This document shows positions 54,701 through 64,000 of a stretch of 64,000 nucleotides of DNA, one piece after another. Positions within the stretch are counted from its first letter, which is position 1. The number at the start of each line of letters is the position of its first letter. This DNA comes from Auanema rhodensis. Lineage: Eukaryota > Nematoda > Chromadorea > Rhabditida > Rhabditidae. The position numbers and the translations under genes are program-made. Location of the stretch: positions 19,476,501-19,540,500 of the forward strand of contig OZ059899.1 in the NCBI GenBank assembly GCA_964057225.1, given 5' to 3'. The notes below the pieces were generated by a model. That model saw nothing but the letters and a program-made list of their open reading frames with translations. It did not search any database and had not been told where the DNA came from.

Positions 54701-57700
54701 GCATCGAATGCACTATACTGCATTGAGAAACGCTTAATACAAAAGTTAGTTATGATCGTTTGAAAAATGATGCATTAGTGTATGTTGAGTTTCCATGTAC
54801 ACTCAACATTGCTTCCAAAAACATTTTGACAAAAATTTTTCCGAAAAATTTCGAAAAAATTTTGCAAAAAGTAGATGTTTTTAGATTCTTTTTTTCAAGG
54901 CAAAGACGATGGACAATGTTATTCAACGAAAAAATTATTTCTGCAGGGTGAAAATCGAGGATATAAGTGTGAACTTATATCAGTTGATATCTCGGTGCAT
55001 TTTTAAGCTAGCGCAAATCTGATAACACAGATCGACGCAGCTTAAAAATCCGCATCGAATGCACTATACTGCATTGAGAAACGCTTAATACAAAAGTTAG
55101 TTATGATCGTTTGAAAAATGATGCATTAGTGTATGTTGAGTTTCCATGTACACTCAACATTGCTTCCAAAAACATTTTGACAAAAATTTTTCCGAAAAAT
55201 TTTAAAATAATTTCGCAAAAAGTAGATGTTTTTAGATTCCTTTTTTCAAGGCAAAGACGATGGACAATGTTATTCAACGAAAAATTTATTTCTGCAGGGT
55301 GAAAATCGAGGATATAAGTGTGAACTTATATCAGTTGAAATCTCGGTGCATTTTTAAGCTAGCGCAAATCTGATAACACAGATCGACGCAGCTTAAAAAT
55401 CCGCATCGAATGCACTATACAACATTGAGAAACGCTTAATAAAAAAATTAGTTATGATCGTTTGAAAAATGAAGCATTAGTGTATGTTGAGTTTCCATGT
55501 ACACTCAACATAGCTTCCAAAAACATTTTGACAAAAATTTTTCCGAAAAATTTCAAAATAAATTTGCAAAAAGTAGATGTTTTTAGATTCCTTTTTTCAA
55601 GGCAAAGACGATGGACAATGTTATTCAACGAAAAAATTAATTCTGCAGGGTGAAAATCGAGGATATAAGTGTGAACTTATATCAGTTGATATCTCGGTGC
55701 ATTTTTAAGCTAGCGCAAATCTGATAACACAGATCGACGCAGCTTAAAAATCCGCATCGAATGCACTATACTGCATTGAGAAACGCTTACTACAAAAGTT
55801 AGTTATGATCGTTTGAAAAATGATGCATTAGTGTATGTTGAGTTTCCATGTACACTCAACATTGCTTCCAAAAACATTTTGACAAAAATTTTTCCGAAAA
55901 ATTTCAAAATAAATTTGCAAAAAGTAGATGTTTTTAGATTCCTTTTTTCAAGGCAAAGACGATGGACAATGTTATTCAACGAAAAAATTATTTCTGCAGG
56001 GTGAAAATCGAGGATATAAGTGTGAACTTATATCAGTTGAAATCTCGGTGCATTTTTAAGCTAGCGCAAATCTGATAACACAGATCAACGCAGCTTAAAA
56101 ATCCGCATCGAATGCACTATACAACATTGAGAAACGCTTAATACAAAAATTAGTTATGATCGTTTGAAAAATGATGCATTAGTGTATGTTGAGTTTCCAT
56201 GTACACTCAACATTGCTTCCAAAAACATTTTGACAAAAATTTTTTCGAAAAATTTTAAAATAATTTCGCAAAAAGTAGATGTTTTTAGATTCCTTATTTC
56301 AAGGCAAAGACGATGGACAATGTTATTCAACGAAAAAATTAATTCTGCAGGGTGAAAATCAAGGATATAAGTGTGAACTTATATCAGTTGATATCTCGGT
56401 GCATTTTCAAGCTAGCGCAAATCTGATAACACAGATCGACGCAGCTTAAAAATCCGCATCGAATGCACTATACTACATTGAGAAACGCTTGATACAAAAA
56501 TTAGGTATGATCGTTTGAAAAATGATGCATTAGTGTATGTTGAGTTTCCATGTACACTCAACATTGCTTCCAAAAACATTTTGACAAAAATTTTTCCGAA
56601 AAATTTCGAAAAAATTTCGCAAAAAGTAGATGTTTTTAGATTTTTTTTTTCAAGGCAAAGACGATGGACAATGTTATTCAACGAAAAAATTATTTCTGCA
56701 GGGTGAAAATCGAGGATATAAGTGTGAACTTATATCAGTTGATATCTCGGTGCATTTTTAAGCTAGCGCAAATCTGATAACACAGATCGACGCAGCTTGA
56801 AAATCCGCATCAAATGCACTATACAACAGTGAGAAACGCTTAATACAAAAATTAGTTATGATCGTTTGAAAAATGATGCATTAGTGTATGTTGAGTTTCC
56901 ATGTACACTCAACATTGCTTCCAAAAACATTTTGACAAAAATTTTTCCGAAAAATTTCGAAAAAATTTCGCAAAAAGTAAATGTTTTTAGATTCCTTTTT
57001 TCAAGGCAAAGACGATGGACAATGTTATTCAACGAAAAAATTATTTCTGCAGGGTGAAAATCGAGGATATAAGTGTGAACTTATATCAGTTGATATCTCG
57101 GTGCATTTTTAAGCTAGCGCAAATCTGATAACACAGATCGACGCAGCTTAAAAATCCGCATCGAATGCACTATACTGCATTGAGAAACGCTTAATACAAA
57201 AGTTAGTTATGATCGTTTGAAAAATGATGCATTAGTGTATGTTGAGTTTCCATGTACACTCAACATTGCTTCCAAAAACATTTTGACAAAAATTTTTCCG
57301 AAAAATTTTAAAATAATTTCGCAAAAAGTAGATGTTTTTAGATTCCTTTTTTCAAGGCAAAGACGATGGACAATGTTATTCAACGAAAAAATTATTTCTG
57401 CAGGGTGAAAATCGAGGATATAAGTGTGAACTTATATCAGTTGATATCTCGGTGCATTTTTAAGCTAGCGCAAATCTGATAACACAGATCAACGCAGCTT
57501 AAAAATCCGCATCGAATGCACTATACAACATTGAGAAACGCTTAATACAAAAATTAGTTATGATCGTTTGAAAAATGATGCATTAGTGTATGTTGAGTTT
57601 CCATGTACACTCAACATTGCTTCCAAAAACATTTTGACAAAAATTTTTTCGAAAAATTTTAAAATAATTTCGCAAAAAGTAGATGTTTTTAGATTCCTTA

Positions 57701-60230
57701 TTTCAAGGCAAAGACGATGGACAATGTTATTCAACGAAAAAATTAATTCTGCAGGGTGAAAATCAAGGATATAAGTGTGAACTTATATCAGTTGATATCT
57801 CGGTGCATTTTTAAGCTAGCGCAAATCTGATAACACAGATCGACGCAGCTTGAAAATCCGCATCAAATGCACTATACAACATTGAGAAACGCTTAATACA
57901 AAAATTAGTTATGATCGTTTGAAAAATGATGCATTAGTGTATGTTGAGTTTCCATGTACACTCAACATTGCTTCCAAAAACATTTTGACAAAAATTTTTC
58001 CGAAAAATTTCGAAAAAATTTCGCAAAAAGTAAATGTTTTTAGATTCCTTTTTTCAAGGCAAAGACGATGGACAATGTTATTCAACGAAAAAATTAATTC
58101 TGCAGGGTGAAAATCGAGGATATAAGTGTGAACTTATATCAGTTGATATCTCGGTGCATTTTTAAGCTAGCGCAAATCTGATAACACAGATCGACGCAGC
58201 TTGAAAATCCGCATCAAATGCACTATACAACATTGAGAAACGCTTAATACAAAAATTAGTTATGATCGTTTGAAAAATGATGCATTAGTGTATGTTGAGT
58301 TTCCATGTACACTCAACATTGCTTCCAAAAACATTTTGACAAAAATTTTTCCGAAAAATTTTAAAATAATTTCGCAAAAAGTAGATGTTTTTAGATTCCT
58401 TTTTTCAAGGCAAAGACGATGGACAATGTTATTCAACGAAAAAATTATTTCTGCAGGGTGAAAATCGAGGATATAAGTGTGAACTTATATCAGTTGAAAT
58501 CTCGGTGCATTTTTAAGCTAGCGCAAATCTGATAACACAGATCGACGCAGCTTAAAAATCCGCATCGAATGCACTATACAACATTGAGAAACGCTTAATA
58601 AAAAAATTAGTTATGATCGTTTGAAAAATGAAGCATTAGTGTATGTTGAGTTTCCATGTACACTCAACATAGCTTCCAAAAACATTTTGACAAAAATTTT
58701 TCCGAAAAATTTCAAAATAAATTTGCAAAAAGTAGATGTTTTTAGATTCCTTTTTTCAAGGCAAAGACGATGGACAATGTTATTCAACGAAAAAATTATT
58801 TCTGCAGGGTGAAAATCGAGGATATAAGTGTGAACTTATATCAGTTGAAATCTCGGTGCAATTTTAAGCTAGCGCAAATCTGATAATACAGATCGACGCA
58901 GCTTAAAAATCCGCATCGAATGCACTATACTGCATTGAGAAACGCTTAATACAAAAGTTAGTTATGATCGTTTGAAAAATGATGCATTAGTGTATGTTGA
59001 GTTTCCATGTACACTCAACATTGCTTCCAAAAACATTTTGACAAAAATTTTTCCGAAAAATTTCGAAAAAATTTTGCAAAAAGTAGATGTTTTTAGATTC
59101 TTTTTTTCAAGGCAAAGACGATGGACAATGTTATTCAACGAAAAAATTATTTCTGCAGGGTGAAAATCGAGGATATAAGTGTGAACTTATATCAGTTGAT
59201 ATCTCGGTGCATTTTTAAGCTAGCGCAAATCTGATAACACAGATCGACGCAGCTTAAAAATCCGCATCGAATGCACTATACTGCATTGAGAAACGCTTAA
59301 TACAAAAGTTAGTTATGATCGTTTGAAAAATGATGCATTAGTGTATGTTGAGTTTCCATGTACACTCAACATTGCTTCCAAAAACATTTTGACAAAAATT
59401 TTTCCGAAAAATTTTAAAATAATTTCGCAAAAAGTAGATGTTTTTAGATTCCTTTTTTCAAGGCAAAGACGATGGACAATGTTATTCAACGAAAAATTTA
59501 TTTCTGCAGGGTGAAAATCGAGGATATAAGTGTGAACTTATATCAGTTGAAATCTCGGTGCATTTTTAAGCTAGCGCAAATCTGATAACACAGATCGACG
59601 CAGCTTAAAAATCCGCATCGAATGCACTATACAACATTGAGAAACGCTTAATAAAAAAATTAGTTATGATCGTTTGAAAAATGAAGCATTAGTGTATGTT
59701 GAGTTTCCATGTACACTCAACATAGCTTCCAAAAACATTTTGACAAAAATTTTTCCGAAAAATTTCAAAATAAATTTGCAAAAAGTAGATGTTTTTAGAT
59801 TCCTTTTTTCAAGGCAAAGACGATGGACAATGTTATTCAACGAAAAAATTAATTCTGCAGGGTGAAAATCGAGGATATAAGTGTGAACTTATATCAGTTG
59901 ATATCTCGGTGCATTTTTAAGCTAGCGCAAATCTGATAACACAGATCGACGCAGCTTAAAAATCCGCATCGAATGCACTATACTGCATTGAGAAACGCTT
60001 ACTACAAAAGTTAGTTATGATCGTTTGAAAAATGATGCATTAGTGTATGTTGAGTTTCCATGTACACTCAACATTGCTTCCAAAAACATTTTGACAAAAA
60101 TTTTTCCGAAAAATTTCAAAATAAATTTGCAAAAAGTAGATGTTTTTAGATTCCTTTTTTCAAGGCAAAGACGATGGACAATGTTATTCAACGAAAAAAT
60201 TAATTCTGCAGGGTGAAAATCGAGGTTATA
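51800..60230 (+). repeat. 12-mer tandem duplication in right satellite A (4212 bp)
   Basis: The order of twelve variant monomers beginning near 51800 is repeated from near 56012. Rare marks in the same order are GATCAACGCAGC, TTTTTTCGAAAAATTTT, AGATTTTTTTTTTCAAGG, ACAACAGTGAG, AAATGAAGCATTAG, GAAAAATTTATTTC and CTTACTACAAAAG. The offset is 4212 bp, exactly twelve monomers. The blocks differ at few positions, for example ATTTTAAAATAATTTCGC near 54496 against TTTCAAAATAAATTTGC near 58708. This is the largest tandem duplication I can see here. Confidence 0.85.
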
Positions 60231-61628
60231 AGTGTGAACTTATATCAGTTGATATCTCGGTGCATTTTTAAGCTAGCGCAAATCTGATAACACAGATCGA
60301 CGCAGCTTAAAAATCCGCATCGAATGCACTATACTGCATTGAGAAACGCTTAATACAAAAGTTAGTTATGATCGTTTGAAAAATGATGCATTAGTGTATG
60401 TTGAGTTTCCATGTACACTCAACATTGCTTCCAAAAACATTTTGACAAAAATTTTTCCGAAAAATTTCGAGAAAATTTCGCAAAAAGTAGATGTTTTTAG
60501 ATTCCTTTTTTCAAGGCAAAGACGATGGACAATGTTATTCAACGAAAAAATTATTTCTGCAGGGTGAAAATCGAGGATATAAGTGTGAACTTATATCAGT
60601 TGATATCTCGGTGCATTTTTAAGCTAGCGCAAATCTGATAACACAGATCGACGCAGCTTAAAAATCCGCATCGAATGCACTATACAACATTGAGAAACGC
60701 TTAATACAAAAATTAGTTATGATCGTTTGAAAAATGATGCATTAGTGTATGTTGAGTTTCCATGTACACTCAACATAGCTTCCAAAAACATTTTGACAAA
60801 AATTTTTCCGAAAAATTTCAAAATAAATTTGCAAAAAGTAGATGTTTTTAGATTCCTTTTTTCAAGGCAAAGACGATGGACAATGTTATTCAACGAAAAA
60901 ATTAATTCTGCAGGGTGAAAATCGAGGATATAAGTGTGAACTTATATCAGTTGATATCTCGGTGCATTTTTAAGCTAGCGCAAATCTGATAACACAGATC
61001 GACGCAGCTTAAAAATCCGCATCGAATGCACTATACTGCATTGAGAAACGCTTAATACAAAAATTAGTTATGATCGTTTGAAAAATGATGCATTAGTGTA
61101 TGTTGAGTTTCCATGTACACTCAACATTGCTTCCAAAAACATTTTGACAAAAATTTTTCCGAAAAATTTCGAAAAAATTTCGCAAAAAGTAGATGTTTTT
61201 AGATTCTTTTTTTCAAGGCAAAGACGATGGACAATGTTATTCAACGAAAAAATTAATTCTGCAGGGTGAAAATCGAGGATATAAGTGTGAACTTATATCA
61301 GTTGATATCTCGGTGCATTTTTAAGCTAGCGCAAATCTGATAACACAGATCGACGCAGCTTGAAAATCCGCATCAAATGCACTATACAACATTGAGAAAC
61401 GCTTAATACAAAAATTAGTTATGATCGTTTGAAAAATGATGCATTAGTGTATGTTGAGTTTCCATGTACACTCAACATTGCTTCCAAAAACATTTTGACA
61501 AAAATTTTTCCGAAAAATTTCGAGAAAATTTCGCAAAAAGTAGATGTTTTTAGATTCCTTTTTTCAAGGCAAAGACGATGGACAATGTTATTCAACGAAA
61601 AAATTATTTCTGCAGGGTGAAAATCGAG

Positions 61629-61650
61629 GATATAAGTGTGAACTTATATC
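61629..61650. repeat. Perfect 9-bp-stem hairpin in satellite A (representative copy)
   Basis: Arms GATATAAGT and ACTTATATC flank the tetraloop GTGA. The right arm also takes part in an overlapping smaller dyad, ATATC-AGTT-GATAT, so two alternative stems share bases. Copies with changes exist, for example GAGGTTATAAG near 60222 and 62679, and ATAATCTCG variants in the left arm near 9230 and 10635. Confidence 0.8.
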
Positions 61651-61667
61651 AGTTGATATCTCGGTGC

Positions 61668-61718
61668 ATTTTTAAGCTAGCGCAAATCTGATAACACAGA
61701 TCGACGCAGCTTAAAAAT
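61668..61718. repeat. Nested near-palindrome in satellite A (representative copy)
   Basis: Outer arms ATTTTTAAGCT and AGCTTAAAAAT pair over 11 bp. After a one-base bulge, GCG pairs with CGC. A 3 x 3 mismatch follows, then ATCTG pairs with CAGAT around the 6-nt loop ATAACA. This gives 19 paired bases in 51 nt. It is present in nearly every A monomer of both arms; scattered copies carry single changes, such as GCACTAG for GCGCTAG in some left-arm copies. Confidence 0.8.
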
Positions 61719-61801
61719 CCGCATCGAATGCACTATACTGCATTGAGAAACGCTTAATACAAAAGTTAGTTATGATCGTTTGAAAAATGATGCATTAGTG
61801 T

Positions 61802-61829
61802 ATGTTGAGTTTCCATGTACACTCAACAT
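61802..61829. repeat. 28-nt inverted repeat in satellite A (representative copy)
   Basis: Arms ATGTTGAGT and ACTCAACAT pair over 9 bp around the 10-nt loop TTCCATGTAC, which itself contains CATG and GTAC. It is conserved in almost all copies. Arm changes (GTTGACT near 36181 and 38990, CTCAAAAT near 1686, CTGAACAT near 23091) are not matched by changes in the partner arm. Confidence 0.75.
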
Positions 61830-64000
61830 TGCTTCCAAAAACATTTTGACAAAAATTTTTCCGAAAAATTTTAAAATAATTTCGCAAAAAGTAGATGTTT
61901 TTAGATTCCTTTTTTCAAGGCAAAGACGATGGACAATGTTATTCAACGAAAAATTTATTTCTGCAGGGTGAAAATCGAGGATATAAGTGTGAACTTATAT
62001 CAGTTGAAATCTCGGTGCATTTTTAAGCTAGCGCAAATCTGATAACACAGATCGACGCAGCTTAAAAATCCGCATCGAATGCACTATACAACATTGAGAA
62101 ACGCTTAATAAAAAAATTAGTTATGATCGTTTGAAAAATGAAGCATTAGTGTATGTTGAGTTTCCATGTACACTCAACATAGCTTCCAAAAACATTTTGA
62201 CAAAAATTTTTCCGAAAAATTTCAAAATAAATTTGCAAAAAGTAGATGTTTTTAGATTCCTTTTTTCAAGGCAAAGACGATGGACAATGTTATTCAACGA
62301 AAAAATTAATTCTGCAGGGTGAAAATCGAGGATATAAGTGTGAACTTATATCAGTTGATATCTCGGTGCATTTTTAAGCTAGCGCAAATCTGTTAACACA
62401 GATCGACTCAGCTTAAAAATCCGCATCGAATGCACTATACTGCATTGAGAAACGCTTACTACAAAAGTTAGTTATGATCGTTTGAAAAATGATGCATTAG
62501 TGTATGTTGAGTTTCCATGTACACTCAACATTGCTTCCAAAAACATTTTGACAAAAATTTTTCCGAAAAATTTCAAAATAAATTTGCAAAAAGTAGATGT
62601 TTTTAGATTCCTTTTTTCAAGGCAAAGACGATGGACAATGTTATTCAACGAAAAAATTAATTCTGCAGGGTGAAAATCGAGGTTATAAGTGTGAACTTAT
62701 ATCAGTTGATATCTCGGTGCATTTTTAAGCTAGCGCAAATCTGATAACACAGATCGACGCAGCTTAAAAATCCGCATCGAATGCACTATACTGCATTGAG
62801 AAACGCTTAATACAAAAGTTAGTTATGATCGTTTGAAAAATGATGCATTAGTGTATGTTGAGTTTCCATGTACACTCAACATTGCTTCCAAAAACATTTT
62901 GACAAAAATTTTTCCGAAAAATTTCGAGAAAATTTCGCAAAAAGTAGATGTTTTTAGATTCCTTTTTTCAAGGCAAAGACGATGGACAATGTTATTCAAC
63001 GAAAAAATTATTTCTGCAGGGTGAAAATCGAGGATATAAGTGTGAACTTATATCAGTTGATATCTCGGTGCATTTTTAAGCTAGCGCAAATCTGATAACA
63101 CAGATCGACGCAGCTTAAAAATCCGCATCGAATGCACTATACAACATTGAGAAACGCTTAATACAAAAATTAGTTATGATCGTTTGAAAAATGATGCATT
63201 AGTGTATGTTGAGTTTCCATGTACACTCAACATAGCTTCCAAAAACATTTTGACAAAAATTTTTCCGAAAAATTTCAAAATAAATTTGCAAAAAGTAGAT
63301 GTTTTTAGATTCCTTTTTTCAAGGCAAAGACGATGGACAATGTTATTCAACGAAAAAATTAATTCTGCAGGGTGAAAATCGAGGATATAAGTGTGAACTT
63401 ATATCAGTTGATATCTCGGTGCATTTTTAAGCTAGCGCAAATCTGATAACACAGATCGACGCAGCTTAAAAATCCGCATCGAATGCACTATACTGCATTG
63501 AGAAACGCTTAATACAAAAGTTAGTTATGATCGTTTGAAAAATGATGCATTAGTGTATGTTGAGTTTCCATGTACACTCAACATTGCTTCCAAAAACATT
63601 TTGACAAAAATTTTTCCGAAAAATTTCGAGAAAATTTCGCAAAAAGTAGATGTTTTTAGATTCCTTTTTTCAAGGCAAAGACGATGGACAATGTTATTCA
63701 ACGAAAAAATTATTTCTGCAGGGTGAAAATCGAGGATATAAGTGTGAACTTATATCAGTTGATATCTCGGTGCATTTTTAAGCTAGCGCAAATCTGATAA
63801 CACAGATCGACGCAGCTTAAAAATCCGCATCGAATGCACTATACAACATTGAGAAACGCTTAATACAAAAATTAGTTATGATCGTTTGAAAAATGATGCA
63901 TTAGTGTATGTTGAGTTTCCATGTACACTCAACATAGCTTCCAAAAACATTTTGACAAAAATTTTTCCGAAAAATTTCAAAATAAATTTGCAAAAAGTAG

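Larger units (their letters stand above)
61621..61971 (+). repeat. Representative satellite A monomer (landmark map)
   Basis: One full 351-bp unit chosen as reference; 114 of 351 bases are G or C. In order it holds a perfect 9-bp-stem hairpin (61629-61650), a nested near-palindrome (61668-61718), a CpG-bearing segment ending near 61745, a 28-nt hairpin (61802-61829), a run of phased A/T tracts (about 61836-61890) and the box AACGAAAAA near the 3' end (61936-61944). The length is 3 x 117, so any reading frame is kept from one monomer to the next; this explains the regular short ORFs but is not evidence of coding. Confidence 0.9.
59323..63530 (+). repeat. 7-mer offset duplication at the right edge of satellite A (2457 bp)
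   Basis: Five consecutive monomers from 59323 recur from 61780, 2457 bp later (seven monomers). The rare GAGGTTATAAG change at 60222 recurs at 62679. Agreement ends near 61070/63530, where the second copy instead resembles the monomer two units before it. Confidence 0.8.
35657..64000 (+). repeat. Satellite A array, right arm (inverted, about 81 copies)
   Basis: The same 351-bp monomer as the left arm but in reverse complement, running to the window edge. Spacing is strictly 351 bp throughout; I found no period slip here, in contrast to the left arm. The monomers are more uniform than in the left arm, and the variable positions cluster in the A/T-tract segment between the 28-nt hairpin and the AAAGTAGATG landmark. 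The first monomer, beside satellite B, is one of the most divergent: it has TTCCTTTTTAAGC where others have TGCATTTTTAAGC, and GCGCATATC where others have GCGCAAATC. No gene is visible. Confidence 0.97.

Noticed and set aside
61668-61718. Hammerhead ribozyme, as found in some animal satellites
   Set aside because: I found no CTGATGA core with a matching GAAA and a cleavage triplet in the right order; CTGATAA is the nearest and lacks the rest.
1-64000. CRISPR array, because of regular repetition
   Set aside because: There are no unique spacers between short repeats; whole 351-bp or 182-bp units repeat end to end, and no cas genes are present.

Overview
This window holds no gene that I can support. 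It is almost entirely satellite DNA from a eukaryotic nuclear genome, built from two unrelated-looking AT-rich tandem repeats. Satellite A has a 351-bp monomer (one copy hand-counted at 114 G+C of 351, about 32%). Satellite B has a 182-bp monomer (one copy hand-counted at 51 G+C of 182, about 28%). Arrays this long and homogenised, with no operons, ribosome binding sites or long ORFs, point to pericentromeric, centromeric or subtelomeric heterochromatin. CpG sites are well kept in satellite A, which would suit an invertebrate such as an insect, but the species cannot be told from the sequence.

Layout: 1-23400 is satellite A in one orientation (about 67 monomers). 23401-32629 is satellite B (about 50 monomers). 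At 32630-32650 there is a short non-repeat switch point. 32650-35653 is satellite B inverted (about 15-16 monomers), interrupted at 35064-35287 by a 224-bp GC-rich foldback element. 35657-64000 is satellite A inverted (about 81 monomers). The window is therefore a large inverted organisation, A-B then B'-A', with very unequal arms (9.2 kb versus 3.0 kb of B). The A/B junctions of the two arms differ in sequence and in monomer phase, so the right half is not simply a mirror copy of the left.

Within the arrays, diagnostic variants recur at exact multiples of the monomer length, showing higher-order repeats (HORs) and segmental duplications. Examples are a 4-mer in left A (1404 bp), a 6-mer in B (1092 bp), and 8-mer, 5-mer, 12-mer and 7-mer duplications in right A (2808, 1755, 4212 and 2457 bp). 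The two A arms carry different HORs, so they have been homogenised separately. The 182-bp B units next to the A array are the most uniform. Units next to the inversion centre are more divergent and include a shorter 176-177-bp class.

Each A monomer carries three inverted repeats: a perfect 9-bp stem with a 4-nt loop, a nested 51-nt near-palindrome, and a 9-bp stem with a 10-nt loop. Satellite B carries a 12-bp perfect palindrome. A and B also share a short motif in the same relative orientation. The recurrent 60-89-codon ORFs in satellite A start at TTG or GTG, or at an ATG in one mutant copy, and are a by-product of the repeat; I do not annotate them as genes.
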